Source: Pseudomonadales bacterium
GTDB lineage: Bacteria > Pseudomonadota > Gammaproteobacteria > Pseudomonadales > DC-out160
Assembly (NCBI GenBank): GCA_019090455.1
Contig: JAHRWA010000043.1
Coordinates: forward strand, 62,001-126,000
Reading direction: 5' to 3'
DNA length: 64,000 bases
The notes beneath the pieces were generated by a model that saw nothing but the letters and a program-made list of their open reading frames with translations, searched no databases and was not told the origin of the DNA. This document shows, in pieces, positions 42,365-51,119 of this stretch. The first letter of the stretch is position 1, and every line of letters begins with the position of its first letter. Made by a program: the position numbers and the translations under genes.

Positions 42365-44173
42365 ATGAGTTTGTTGCTTGATGCATTAAAGAAAGCAGCG
42401 TTAGAAAAGAAGTCTGCGAGGCAAGTTAGCAGCGATCAGAGTGATTCTGATTCTCTCGTAGATGGAAATGATGAGAAAAGGGGAGAGGTGTCTGGCAACT
42501 TAAGCCCTGAAGTGAATAGTATTCCATCTGTAGAGACTCTGAATCTAAACGTCAGTGCAGCCAACGAATCACAGCCTTTAATAGAAGGCGGAAACGATGA
42601 GATAATCAACGACGAATCGCTTGAGTTGGAGTTTGGTGAGGCGTGTTCGATTGAAAATGAAGAGAATGATGGGGTAGATAAAAACGAAGAATCATGCTTA
42701 CAGGAATTAGAAAATACCAATGTTGAAGTGTCTGCGAAATCCTCTGTTGTAGCAAGCGATCAGGGCCAGATTGAAACTGAGATTGAAGCTGAGACTGAGC
42801 TCCAGACTCAGGTATCCGGTCCGCTACCTGTGGATCAAGCTGCCATTGACGCTATGATTGAAGGCGCTTACGGAGTCAGTGAAAGTGAATCAAAATCGGT
42901 GGCCGCGTCAAGCATCGACAGTGAAATGCCCGCTAAGGGTGGAGCGAGAAGTTCGGATAAAAAACCGAAAATTGAAAGCTCAGTTTCGGCTGAGGCTTTA
43001 GATCAGTTAATCAATCAAACAGAGAGTGAGCGGAAGCGCGAGCACAGAAGGAAAGTGGGTTTAGTTGCAGCTCTATTCCTCGTCGCTCTAATACTAGGTG
43101 TCATATATTACTTTATTGCCAAGGTGTCAGAAGATATGACTGGCATGTCCATGGCTCCTTTTGCAGATAATATTCCTTCTACTGAGACTCCTATTGATTC
43201 CAAAGCGGTTTCTGATATCGCCAAAGAGCCGTCTGTCACTTTCCAAAAACCATCTGTCGTTGCTAAAAAAACCTCTAGCGTCGAAGAACCCACAATGACG
43301 AAAACGGGTGCCGCCCAGACAATGACAGAAGAGTTAGCGGTCCCTACTGCTAACAAGAAGAATGACATCACGAGTAAGAAAATAGCTCCAAAAGAGGTAA
43401 GCCGGGATAAGAAAGTCTTTGGTAGAGATCAGATAAAATCAGTCGTGAATAGGAAAAAGCGTAATAATACGATTCAAGTTCGACCCTTAAAAAATACAAG
43501 AATAAGCGCCAGGAGCGGGGACAACGGATCAGAGTTGAAACCGTCTAAGAAAGCGGTAACAGAACTCAGCCTGGAAACCACATTACAACAGGCTTACTTG
43601 GCGTATCATGCCGATCAACTCAATGAAGCTAAGAGTCTTTATCAATCCGCTTTAGATAGGGATATACAAAATAGAGATGCACTATTAGGGCTTTCAGCCA
43701 TAGCGACTAAATTAGGTGAATATGATGTGGCATTGTCTCATTACAGTAGTTTGTTAACGGTGAATCCGTTAGATGATCTCGCTCAGGCCGGTATCCTTCA
43801 AATTAGTTTTCAAAACGGTTTTTCCAACGTAGAAACAAAAATTAAATTGTTAATTGATCAAACGCCGCAATCCGGTTTCTTACGTTTCGCCTTAGGCAAT
43901 GTCTACGTTAAGCGAGATCACTGGAAACCCGCTCTGTACCAGTTTAGACATGCTGTTAATTTGGATCCCATCAATGCCGATTTTTCTTACAATCTAGCGG
44001 TCAGTTATGATCAGTTGGGTAATCACAAGGAAGCACTGTTGAGCTATCAACGTGCGCTGAGCTTGTCTTGGAATAAAAGCGTGAGTTTTTCCCGAGACCG
44101 TCTGCGAAAACGCATTACAGAATTGAGTGAGATTGGCACGATTATACCTGTAGGGGTTGCGGAAGATGAGTAG
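42365..44173 (+). CDS. Membrane-anchored TPR protein of the pilus cluster (MshN-like)
   Basis: 602 aa. It opens MSLLLDALKKAALEKKS, a motif common at the start of GspB/MshN-type cytoplasmic regions. A long acidic, low-complexity cytoplasmic part (20-225) follows, with an ETEIEAETE repeat. One transmembrane helix is at ~230-252. A Ser/Thr/Lys-rich periplasmic linker leads to TPR-like repeats from ~400 to 590 (e.g. AYLAYHADQLNEAKSLYQSAL and NADFSYNLAVSYDQLGNHKE). It probably bridges inner-membrane pilus parts with the secretin. Its stop overlaps the MshE start by 8 nt. Confidence 0.8.
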   Translation: MSLLLDALKKAALEKKSARQVSSDQSDSDSLVDGNDEKRGEVSGNLSPEVNSIPSVETLNLNVSAANESQPLIEGGNDEIINDESLELEFGEACSIENEENDGVDKNEESCLQELENTNVEVSAKSSVVASDQGQIETEIEAETELQTQVSGPLPVDQAAIDAMIEGAYGVSESESKSVAASSIDSEMPAKGGARSSDKKPKIESSVSAEALDQLINQTESERKREHRRKVGLVAALFLVALILGVIYYFIAKVSEDMTGMSMAPFADNIPSTETPIDSKAVSDIAKEPSVTFQKPSVVAKKTSSVEEPTMTKTGAAQTMTEELAVPTANKKNDITSKKIAPKEVSRDKKVFGRDQIKSVVNRKKRNNTIQVRPLKNTRISARSGDNGSELKPSKKAVTELSLETTLQQAYLAYHADQLNEAKSLYQSALDRDIQNRDALLGLSAIATKLGEYDVALSHYSSLLTVNPLDDLAQAGILQISFQNGFSNVETKIKLLIDQTPQSGFLRFALGNVYVKRDHWKPALYQFRHAVNLDPINADFSYNLAVSYDQLGNHKEALLSYQRALSLSWNKSVSFSRDRLRKRITELSEIGTIIPVGVAEDE

Positions 44174-45899
44174 TCAGCAAACCTCCAATTCAACACAAGG
44201 CACGGTGCAACCTAAGAAAAGACTCGGTGAACAATTAGTGGAGATGGGGCTGGTGACCGCAGACCAGGTGTCTATCGCGATTACGGAACAAAAGAAAAGT
44301 GGAGGCCCACTCGGCAAGGTAATGGTGCGGTTAGGTTTTGTGACTGATGCCATTTTGAGAGATGCGCTTGGGGCGGTGTTAGGTAAAGACAGTATAGATT
44401 TAACCAATGCCGTACCCGATGAAGAAGCGTTGAAAATGGTGTCTAGAGATATTGCCACTCGATTTACCGTTATTCCAGTGAACTACGACCCATCAAGCCA
44501 TCAGTTACAGCTAGCGATGTCGGACGTCTATAACTTAGTGACCATTGACAGAATACGGGCGGTAGTTTCAAGTAATCTAGAGATAGTTCCCATACTCGCG
44601 AGCGAATCGGAAATCATGACTGCCATAGATCAATTCTATGGTTATGAGTTGTCTGTAGACGGCATACTGAAAGAAATTGAAACCGGTGAAGTGGATTACG
44701 CCAGCTTGGAAGCGGGCGGTGACGAGTATAGTCAGCCGTTGGTCAGGCTGGTGGATGCGATGTTAGCGGATGCGGTTAAACGGGGTGCTTCTGATTTACA
44801 TTTTGAGCCGGAGGAAGGCTTTTTACGTTTACGCTATCGTATTGACGGGGTGCTTCGCCAAATCCGTAGTCTACATAAAGACTATTGGTCTGCCATTGTG
44901 GTTAGGTTAAAAGTCTTGTCTGGAATGAATATTGCGGAAACTCGAGCGCCACAAGATGGCCGAATATCGCTAAAGGTGCGAGGCCGTCCTGTAGATTTTC
45001 GTGTGTCTTCCCAGCCCACGACACATGGTGAAAATTTTGTACTCAGAGTGCTTGATCGGACTAAGGGGATTGTGCCGATCGAGGATTTAGACTTGTATGA
45101 AGAAAATTTACAAACGCTAAAGATAATGATGGCACGTCCCGAAGGTATCATTTTGGTCACGGGCCCTACGGGTAGCGGCAAAACAACCATGCTCTATTCC
45201 ATGATCAATTATCGAAAATCAATTGACGTTAATATTATGACTTTGGAAGATCCCGTTGAATACCCTATGGATCTCATTCGTCAAACCGACGTAAATCAAG
45301 TGGCTAGGATGGATTTTGCATCGGGAATAAGGTCTTTGTTAAGACAAGACCCTGATATTATTTTGGTGGGCGAAGTGCGCGACGAGGATACCGCTGAGAT
45401 GGCGTTTCGAGCTGCGATGACCGGGCATCAAGTTTTTACGACTTTACATACTAACTCCGCTTTGGGTGCGATACCTAGGTTGCTCGATATTGGTGTCATG
45501 CCAGACATTATGGCTGGTAATATCATCGGTATTGTTGGTCAGAGACTGATACGGAAGTTGTGTCAGAAATGTAAGAAAAAGCGTAATGCAGAGGAGATTG
45601 AATTGTTTTTGTTGGGGCTGAAAGCAACGGAAGAGATTCAAATATTCGATGCCATAGGGTGCTCTCATTGTGATAATACAGGCTATAAAGGCAGGATCTC
45701 AGTAATCGAGGTTCTTAAAGTTGATAATTATATGGATGATCTTATCGCCGATAAAGCCAATTTATCGAAGTTGAAAATGGCTGCGAAGAAAAACGGATTT
45801 CGTACACTTGCGGACGATGGTATTAGGAGAATTAAAATAGGCGAGACATCCTTGGATGAATTAAGTCGAGTTGTGGATCTAACGGAAAACCTGCATTGA
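44166..45899 (+). CDS. mshE: MshE-like pilus extension ATPase with c-di-GMP-binding N-terminal motif
   Basis: 577 aa from the ATG at 44166; a TTG at 44157 would add three residues, but AGGGG is spaced better for the ATG. The N-terminus (19-42) fits the 24-residue MshEN motif RLG-x2-LV-x2-GLV-x4-V-x3-I-x2-Q. A second copy (48-71) follows after a 5-residue spacer, with Pro for Arg and Val for the final Gln. MshEN motifs bind c-di-GMP. The C-terminal GspE/PilB ATPase has Walker A GPTGSGKT (~332), an Asp box and Walker B DPDIILVGEVRD, His box TGHQVFTTLHTN, and a CxxC zinc site (CQKCKKK ... CSHCDNTGYKGR). It powers pilus polymerisation. Confidence 0.93.
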   Translation: MSSQQTSNSTQGTVQPKKRLGEQLVEMGLVTADQVSIAITEQKKSGGPLGKVMVRLGFVTDAILRDALGAVLGKDSIDLTNAVPDEEALKMVSRDIATRFTVIPVNYDPSSHQLQLAMSDVYNLVTIDRIRAVVSSNLEIVPILASESEIMTAIDQFYGYELSVDGILKEIETGEVDYASLEAGGDEYSQPLVRLVDAMLADAVKRGASDLHFEPEEGFLRLRYRIDGVLRQIRSLHKDYWSAIVVRLKVLSGMNIAETRAPQDGRISLKVRGRPVDFRVSSQPTTHGENFVLRVLDRTKGIVPIEDLDLYEENLQTLKIMMARPEGIILVTGPTGSGKTTMLYSMINYRKSIDVNIMTLEDPVEYPMDLIRQTDVNQVARMDFASGIRSLLRQDPDIILVGEVRDEDTAEMAFRAAMTGHQVFTTLHTNSALGAIPRLLDIGVMPDIMAGNIIGIVGQRLIRKLCQKCKKKRNAEEIELFLLGLKATEEIQIFDAIGCSHCDNTGYKGRISVIEVLKVDNYMDDLIADKANLSKLKMAAKKNGFRTLADDGIRRIKIGETSLDELSRVVDLTENLH

Positions 45900-45959
45900 T
45901 TAGGGAGCATGATCAAGAGTGAATTTTTGTTGTTATAAAGGGCATTCAAATATACAGGC

Positions 45960-47171
45960 ATGTCAATAGCGATGCCTTATTATGCTTATAAAGCAGTTGA
46001 TGAAAAGGGGTTAGTGCGTAAAGGAAGATTGCATGCACACAATGCCTTTGAAATGGAAAGACGGCTCGAAACGATGGAGCAAGATCTTATTCATTTTAAG
46101 GAAATTGATCCCAATAAATTCTCCTTTTCTCGAAAAGGCGTCAGCCGCAAGGACATGATTAATTTTACTTTTCAGATGGAGCAATTGACGCGCTCTGGTG
46201 TTCCGTTACTAGAAGGATTAAAGGATCTGAGAGACGCCTTAGAAATCAGTTCATTCAAAGACATCTTGACGAATGTCGTCGAAGCCATTGAAGGTGGAAA
46301 GAAATTCTCTGAGGCGTTAGCAGAGTATCCACTGGTATTCGACAATATCTTCGTGGCTCTGGTAGCCATAGGGGAAGATAGTGGCGAGCTGCCCCGAGTC
46401 CTTAAAGACTTGGCGGAGAGTCTAAAATGGATGGACGAATTGATATCCCATACCAAGAAAATTATGGTTTACCCCATGATTGTCGGTTCAGTAGTTCTTG
46501 GTGTGGTGACATTTCTAATGATCTATTTGGTGCCTCAACTCGTTCCCTTCATTAAAGACATGGGTGGGGAACTTCCTTTGCAAACAAAGCTCCTGATCTG
46601 GACATCGGAAGCGTTTGTTGAATATTGGTATTACATATTTGGGGCTCCCATTGTGTTTCTCATAGTACTTAAATTCTTGGTTAGGTCTAGCCCCTCGTTG
46701 CAGTTAAAAATTGATGCTTTAAAATTAAAAATACCCTTATTTGGAGCCGTTTTGTTTAAAATTAAATTGGCCCGTTTCGCCAGCTACTTTGCTCTGATGT
46801 ATGCATCGGGTGTTACGGTTTTGGATATTCTCAAAGTATGTGGTGATTTAATGGATAATAAAATGTTGGAACAAGGCGTAGACATGGCGCGTGAAAATAT
46901 CGCTAATGGTTCCACTATCAGTCTGGGATTCGAAGAGGTCGAGATGTTTCCTAAATTAGTAATCCGAATGCTAAAAGTGGGGGAGGATACCGGTAACTTG
47001 GAAGAAGCGTTGCAAAATGTAAGCTATTTCTATGATCGTGAGGTACAAGATGCCATTGACAGGCTTGAGCCTGCTATGGAACCAATCATGACTGTTGCTA
47101 TGGGAGGGATTATGGCGTGGATTATGGTGGCAGTGCTTGGCCCCGTTTACGATATTATTTCAACGATTTAG
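45960..47171 (+). CDS. mshG: MshG-like inner-membrane platform protein (GspF/PilC family)
   Basis: 403 aa. Starts MSIAMPYYAYKAVDEKG; an internal ATG at 45972 gives the family-typical MPYYAYKA start and is equally possible. Two T2SSF domains (~70-193 and ~273-395) each carry the helical pattern with a conserved ALVAIGEDSGELPRVL and, in the second half, MLKVGEDTGNLEEAL. Membrane helices are at ~172-195, ~222-240 and ~375-398. It forms the platform rotated by the MshE ATPase during pilin insertion. The 60-nt gap to mshE carries no clear terminator, so it is probably in the same operon. Confidence 0.92.
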   Translation: MSIAMPYYAYKAVDEKGLVRKGRLHAHNAFEMERRLETMEQDLIHFKEIDPNKFSFSRKGVSRKDMINFTFQMEQLTRSGVPLLEGLKDLRDALEISSFKDILTNVVEAIEGGKKFSEALAEYPLVFDNIFVALVAIGEDSGELPRVLKDLAESLKWMDELISHTKKIMVYPMIVGSVVLGVVTFLMIYLVPQLVPFIKDMGGELPLQTKLLIWTSEAFVEYWYYIFGAPIVFLIVLKFLVRSSPSLQLKIDALKLKIPLFGAVLFKIKLARFASYFALMYASGVTVLDILKVCGDLMDNKMLEQGVDMARENIANGSTISLGFEEVEMFPKLVIRMLKVGEDTGNLEEALQNVSYFYDREVQDAIDRLEPAMEPIMTVAMGGIMAWIMVAVLGPVYDIISTI

Positions 47172-47191
47172 CGAAATTAGGTTAGATAGTA

Positions 47192-47223
47192 TTAATGAAA
47201 GTTAGAATTAATGAAAGCTAGAA
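47192..47223. repeat. 2 x 16-bp tandem duplication between mshG and the next gene
   Basis: ttaatgaaagttagaa (47192-47207) and ttaatgaaagctagaa (47208-47223) differ at one base and end 10 nt before the ATG of the MshI-like gene. Each unit carries an ATG followed closely by an in-frame stop (ATGAAAGTTAG/ATGAAAGCTAG type), so neither is a start for the gene. Confidence 0.85.
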
Positions 47224-47233
47224 TTTACTAAAG

Positions 47234-48865
47234 ATGGAAAGAGTTCTTTATTTCTCAGGTTATCGTCTCTCAGCTTTTCACTGGAAAGGGGGTAGGCTTG
47301 TGGGTCAGTTTTCTTTTGATCCCGGTTTCGGAGGGTATGAAAAGTTTGGGGAGTATTTAGAAAAAACAAAGGATATACCGACAAAGTTTTTGCTTGATAT
47401 TATAGAGGAGGATTTTAAACAAGATTCAATTCCAAAGCTAAGAGGTAAGGATCGTTTGGCGGTTGTAGAGCGATTTGAAGCCCGTTTATTTCGCGGTGCT
47501 GAGTATACCTCAGCGATCACGCAGGGAAAGGATTCTGACAATAAACACAAAGAACAAATGTTGTTTTCTTCAGTGATGAATCCTGAGATTCTAACACCGT
47601 GGATGGAAAAGTTAATTCACTTTGAAGTGCCGTTAGTGGGGATTTGGTCGGTTCCTTTAATTGTCGTTAAACTATTACCTCATTTCAAAATTAAGACTCA
47701 ACATTCACTCATCATTAGCCAACAAGTGCCAAGTTCTCTTCGTCAGTCTTTTTATGAGAATGGAAAGTTGATTTTTAGTCGACAGTCCAAGATAAAGTTC
47801 GATTTAAGAGAGGTGCATGATGCGGTTTCTTATACCGTCCTTTTGGCAAATGAAATTGAGCATACGGAACACTATCTTATAAATCACCGCCTAGTGAGGG
47901 CGGATGAGAAGATATCTGTATGCTGTTTGGTGAGAGATGATTTCGTAGCAGAGATACATGATTATTTGGAAAGTACTCATGTTTTTGACTATAAGGTGTT
48001 TTCTATCGCGGCTTTGGAGAAAAAATTCGGCTATAAAAGGGAGGGGGCAAAGTACAGTGATTTACTCTTTTCAAGAATATGCCAACAGCTTCCTGCGCGT
48101 AGCGAGCATTATGCAAAGCCCACTGAACGTCGATTCTATACGGAATTCAATTTTAAAAGAATATTATACGACGTTTCTGTGATGAGCCTTTTTTTCGCCG
48201 TAATCTTTACGCTGTTGACGGTGTTTGATGGCATTGCGTATCGAACAGAAGCCAATGAGGTGATGTCCATGGCAAGCCGAGTGGACGCCGCTTATGAAAC
48301 CGAATTTGCGAAGGACGAATCGTTGCTGAGAAGAGCGGATAGCATAAAATATTCTGTCCAAATTTCGGAGGCGATCAAGAAAGATTCACAAATTGAGCCC
48401 AAATCGTTTTATTTGGAAATGTCCCGAATTATCACTCGTCCTCAATATAGCGGCTTGTCTATTGATAGAATTCATTGGGAGAAGGAGCGGGAAAGCAAGG
48501 CAATGGTATTCAAGGATCGAATTTACCCAGAAGGCTATGACCCTTATCTTAATATAGAGGAGAAGATGGACGAGGGCGATCCTTCTACTCAGCATAAGGT
48601 TCATTTGGCAATAGTAAAAGGGAAGGTGTCTTTGGTGGGTCGAACCTATCGCTCTACTATCGCGATGATTAATGGATTTATTTCGGACTTAGAAAAACAT
48701 CCGCAAGTGTTAGCGGTTGATGTTGTAGAACTACCTATCGATTTAAGACCTACGTCTAAATACAGTGATTTTAGTGGCGTGAGTAGGTTGGTTAATGCTA
48801 CCGATAACGTTACTGAGGGTTATTTTAGAGTCCGCGTGGTGATGCAGGACATTGATCATGTTTAA
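47234..48865 (+). CDS. Pilus inner-membrane assembly protein, fused PilM/PilN (GspL, MshI)-like
   Basis: 543 aa. Residues 1-300 are a soluble, presumably actin-like cytoplasmic domain. I see no strong motif; identification rests on position and architecture. One transmembrane helix follows at ~314-334 (SLFFAVIFTLLTVF), then a coiled, charged periplasmic domain of ~200 residues with a ferredoxin-like pattern near the end. That layout is the PilM+PilN or GspL plan, and in MSHA clusters the counterpart is MshI. The stop overlaps the next ATG by 8 nt, as expected for PilN/PilO-type partners. The function as alignment-complex component is inferred from order. Confidence 0.65.
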   Translation: MERVLYFSGYRLSAFHWKGGRLVGQFSFDPGFGGYEKFGEYLEKTKDIPTKFLLDIIEEDFKQDSIPKLRGKDRLAVVERFEARLFRGAEYTSAITQGKDSDNKHKEQMLFSSVMNPEILTPWMEKLIHFEVPLVGIWSVPLIVVKLLPHFKIKTQHSLIISQQVPSSLRQSFYENGKLIFSRQSKIKFDLREVHDAVSYTVLLANEIEHTEHYLINHRLVRADEKISVCCLVRDDFVAEIHDYLESTHVFDYKVFSIAALEKKFGYKREGAKYSDLLFSRICQQLPARSEHYAKPTERRFYTEFNFKRILYDVSVMSLFFAVIFTLLTVFDGIAYRTEANEVMSMASRVDAAYETEFAKDESLLRRADSIKYSVQISEAIKKDSQIEPKSFYLEMSRIITRPQYSGLSIDRIHWEKERESKAMVFKDRIYPEGYDPYLNIEEKMDEGDPSTQHKVHLAIVKGKVSLVGRTYRSTIAMINGFISDLEKHPQVLAVDVVELPIDLRPTSKYSDFSGVSRLVNATDNVTEGYFRVRVVMQDIDHV

Positions 48866-49466
48866 TGAGCTGAATTGGAAGAGGTTAAAAAAACCCTTAA
48901 TCATCGCCTCAACTTGTATCGTATTGTCGGTGTTTTCGATCGGCGGTGCGCTGTATTTTAAATCCGAAGCGAAATCGCATTTACACAGAGTTAATGTGCA
49001 GTTGGAGCAATCTAATTATAGGACGCAACAAGCGAGGCGTAGTCGTTCGATTTTAGCAGAGTATAAAGCTAGGTATGATGTGCTGAAAATCAATGGGATC
49101 GTCGGCAAGGAAGATCGACTCAGCTGGGTTGAGAATTTTCGAAAAGTGGCTGAACGTTTTTTATTACCCATCGCTCGGATTGATATTGATAAACGCCAGG
49201 AGGTTGATGTTTCTCAATTTGCTATGGGCACGTCTGGTATTTCGCTTTATGAAAGTAAAATGCGACTTGATTTGGAATTACTACACGAAGCCGATTTACT
49301 CAATTTAATTCACAATATGAGGAAGCATTCTCGGGGATTGTTTACGGTAGAACAATGCGATGTGAAGTCAGTCAAGGAGGGGGTTAAATTGTCTCATCTC
49401 CGAAATATGCTCGGTGCCTGTATGTTGAGTTGGTATACGATAGAGGAACAGGGGGTGTCGATCTAG
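48858..49466 (+). CDS. PilO/MshJ-like alignment protein
   Basis: 202 aa from the ATG at 48858 (MFNELNWKRLKK). AGGAC lies 7 nt upstream, so I prefer it to the TTG at 48852. One N-terminal membrane helix (~13-33) is followed by a coiled-coil stretch (~40-75) and a small periplasmic domain. This is the PilO/GspM/MshJ plan. It overlaps the MshI-like gene by 8 nt, which suggests translational coupling and complex formation. No catalytic motif. Confidence 0.65.
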   Translation: MFNELNWKRLKKPLIIASTCIVLSVFSIGGALYFKSEAKSHLHRVNVQLEQSNYRTQQARRSRSILAEYKARYDVLKINGIVGKEDRLSWVENFRKVAERFLLPIARIDIDKRQEVDVSQFAMGTSGISLYESKMRLDLELLHEADLLNLIHNMRKHSRGLFTVEQCDVKSVKEGVKLSHLRNMLGACMLSWYTIEEQGVSI

Positions 49467-49470
49467 CTAT

Positions 49471-50187
49471 ATGTTAATAAGAACGATTGGGATGGTAAAT
49501 AGAACGATTGGGATGTCCAGTAGAGTATTTGAACTTAATCTTTGTTTTGTTCTGTTTTTTTCGCCACTCTTTTCACGAATAGGAGTGTGTGAGGATCAAG
49601 ACTATTCGACGCAGTTTAATCGTTTGTTTACCACCGCTGGAGAGCGTGTATTGTTAGATAGGATTCGTCGCGAGGATGTGCCGGAAGGGTTCGACCTCGA
49701 TTCAAATATAGATCCCAATAAAGAATCGGCAGCAGTCATCAAGAAAAGAAGGTTGGAGTTACATTTGCAGGGCGTCATGTTACGTCATGATGGCAATCAT
49801 GTGGTTTGGATTAATGGACGTAATACCATGTCCACGGCTGAATTGCAGGAAGGGGTCACTGTCGATTTACGCCATATTTTAAAAGAGGGTCCTGCTATCC
49901 CCATTGGGACATTCACCTCAGATTTCGCGATTAAGCCAGGTCAGGTTTGGCTCGAGGATGAAGATAGAATTGTTGAATCCTACGGCCATTCTGAATTCAT
50001 CCGCGACGATTTATCCTCCTTAGAGGGAGTGGAGAGTGGTGGTGTGAAGGGAAAGAGTGTGAAAGGAGAAACCGGCATTACTGATGGAAATCACAAAAAA
50101 AAGACGGGGTTGAGTGGATTGGTTAACACCTTTGATAGAGAGAGAAGGCAAAAGGAAATAGAGGCAATACTGGAACAGGGGAACTAA
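49471..50187 (+). CDS. Secreted small pilus-assembly protein (MshK/PilP-like position)
   Basis: Up to 238 aa. Hydrophobic signal region NLCFVLFFSPLFS, then a periplasmic domain with LQGVMLRHDGNHVVWINGRNTMS, which resembles the short beta-rich GspC/PilP/MshK 'HR' unit that contacts the secretin. A charged tail follows with KGKSVKGETG and ERRQKEIEAIL. Three in-frame ATGs at 49471, 49492 and 49513 are produced by a 21-bp duplication. The last (MSSRVFELNLCF) gives the most normal signal peptide. Gene order after the MshI/MshJ-like genes supports MshK, but the sequence match is weak. Confidence 0.6.
   Translation: MLIRTIGMVNRTIGMSSRVFELNLCFVLFFSPLFSRIGVCEDQDYSTQFNRLFTTAGERVLLDRIRREDVPEGFDLDSNIDPNKESAAVIKKRRLELHLQGVMLRHDGNHVVWINGRNTMSTAELQEGVTVDLRHILKEGPAIPIGTFTSDFAIKPGQVWLEDEDRIVESYGHSEFIRDDLSSLEGVESGGVKGKSVKGETGITDGNHKKKTGLSGLVNTFDRERRQKEIEAILEQGN
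49480..49521 (+). repeat. 2 x 21-bp duplication that copies the start codon of the MshK-like gene
   Basis: Units 49480-49500 and 49501-49521 share their first 15 bases (agaacgattgggatg), each ending in an ATG. The protein reads RTIGMVN-RTIGMSS. The copies create alternative in-frame starts. Confidence 0.88.
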
Positions 50188-50284
50188 CGGCGTCATTTTT
50201 AGGTTTAGAACTCTTTTTTCGAATTTGATCTACACTCAATTATTCATGTCACTCCGGTAACGAAAGTAGGATAGGTGGCTATAA

Positions 50285-51091
50285 ATGACGATGATGCGCA
50301 AATATTATTTTCATCCAGACAGCAAACAGGCAGGATTTTCGCTGCTGGAAGTCGCAGTGGTGTTAGTCATTGTGGGATTGCTGTTAGGCGGGTTGATATC
50401 ACCGCTATCGTCACAACGGCACACCATAAAACTAAGGCAAGTACAGACGCAGTTAGATGAAATAAAAACCGCAATATTAGGTTTTGCTGCGGCTAATGGC
50501 CGTATTCCTTGTCCCACCATACCCAACAACAGTGGCTTGGAGTCCGGAGGGGGAGCTGCTAATTGTGTCTCTTCCGGTGCCGCGTTTAGTCATGGTTTTG
50601 TACCCACCAATACGTTAGGTCTCTCAGGCCCGCTGGATGATCAAGGACTCTTACTCGATCCCTGGGGGAGGCCATTTCGTTATAGTGTCACTAAAGCGGA
50701 TTCTGGTGGTACGGCAGGATTGTGGGATTTCGTTGGCACGGGAGAAATGAGTGCTGTGGGGATGGCGGCACTGTCACCTAATTTGGTGGTTTGTGCTAGT
50801 GCGAGTTCTAGTGCGACGGCTTGCAGTAATGGCGACGCCATTGCGAGTACAGTACCTGTCGTGTTTTATTCTATCGGACGAGATGGAAGTAGTTTTACCT
50901 CGCTGGACCAAAAAGAGAATGCGGGTGAGGTGACAAACTCTACCTTTGGCGGGCATGCCATCGCCACCGATGATGTCTTTGTTTCTCACGGGATTAGTAC
51001 GCTAGCAGGCGGCGAGTTTGATGACAATGTGGCTTGGCTGTCAGCACAAGTTCTGTACGCTCAAATGATGCAAGCACGGCATTTACCTTGA
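50285..51091 (+). CDS. Prepilin-like protein 1 (type IV pilin / pseudopilin N-terminus)
   Basis: 268 aa. Short leader KQAG then FSLLEVAVVLVIVGLLLGG: a class III prepilin peptidase site with Glu at +5, followed by the hydrophobic spine. The body is rich in Gly, Ser and small residues with a Cys pair (CPTIP ... AANC, then VVCASASSSATACS). That fits disulfide-bonded minor pilins or pseudopilins of MSHA/T2SS type. Ribosome-binding site AGGTGG precedes the ATG. The mature domain does not resemble prepilin 2 in this cluster. It may be a minor pilin; the tip or initiation role is inferred. No prepilin peptidase gene is in the window. Confidence 0.85.
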   Translation: MTMMRKYYFHPDSKQAGFSLLEVAVVLVIVGLLLGGLISPLSSQRHTIKLRQVQTQLDEIKTAILGFAAANGRIPCPTIPNNSGLESGGGAANCVSSGAAFSHGFVPTNTLGLSGPLDDQGLLLDPWGRPFRYSVTKADSGGTAGLWDFVGTGEMSAVGMAALSPNLVVCASASSSATACSNGDAIASTVPVVFYSIGRDGSSFTSLDQKENAGEVTNSTFGGHAIATDDVFVSHGISTLAGGEFDDNVAWLSAQVLYAQMMQARHLP

Positions 51092-51119
51092 GTGAGTCAG
51101 AGATGGGTATCAGCCAGCG

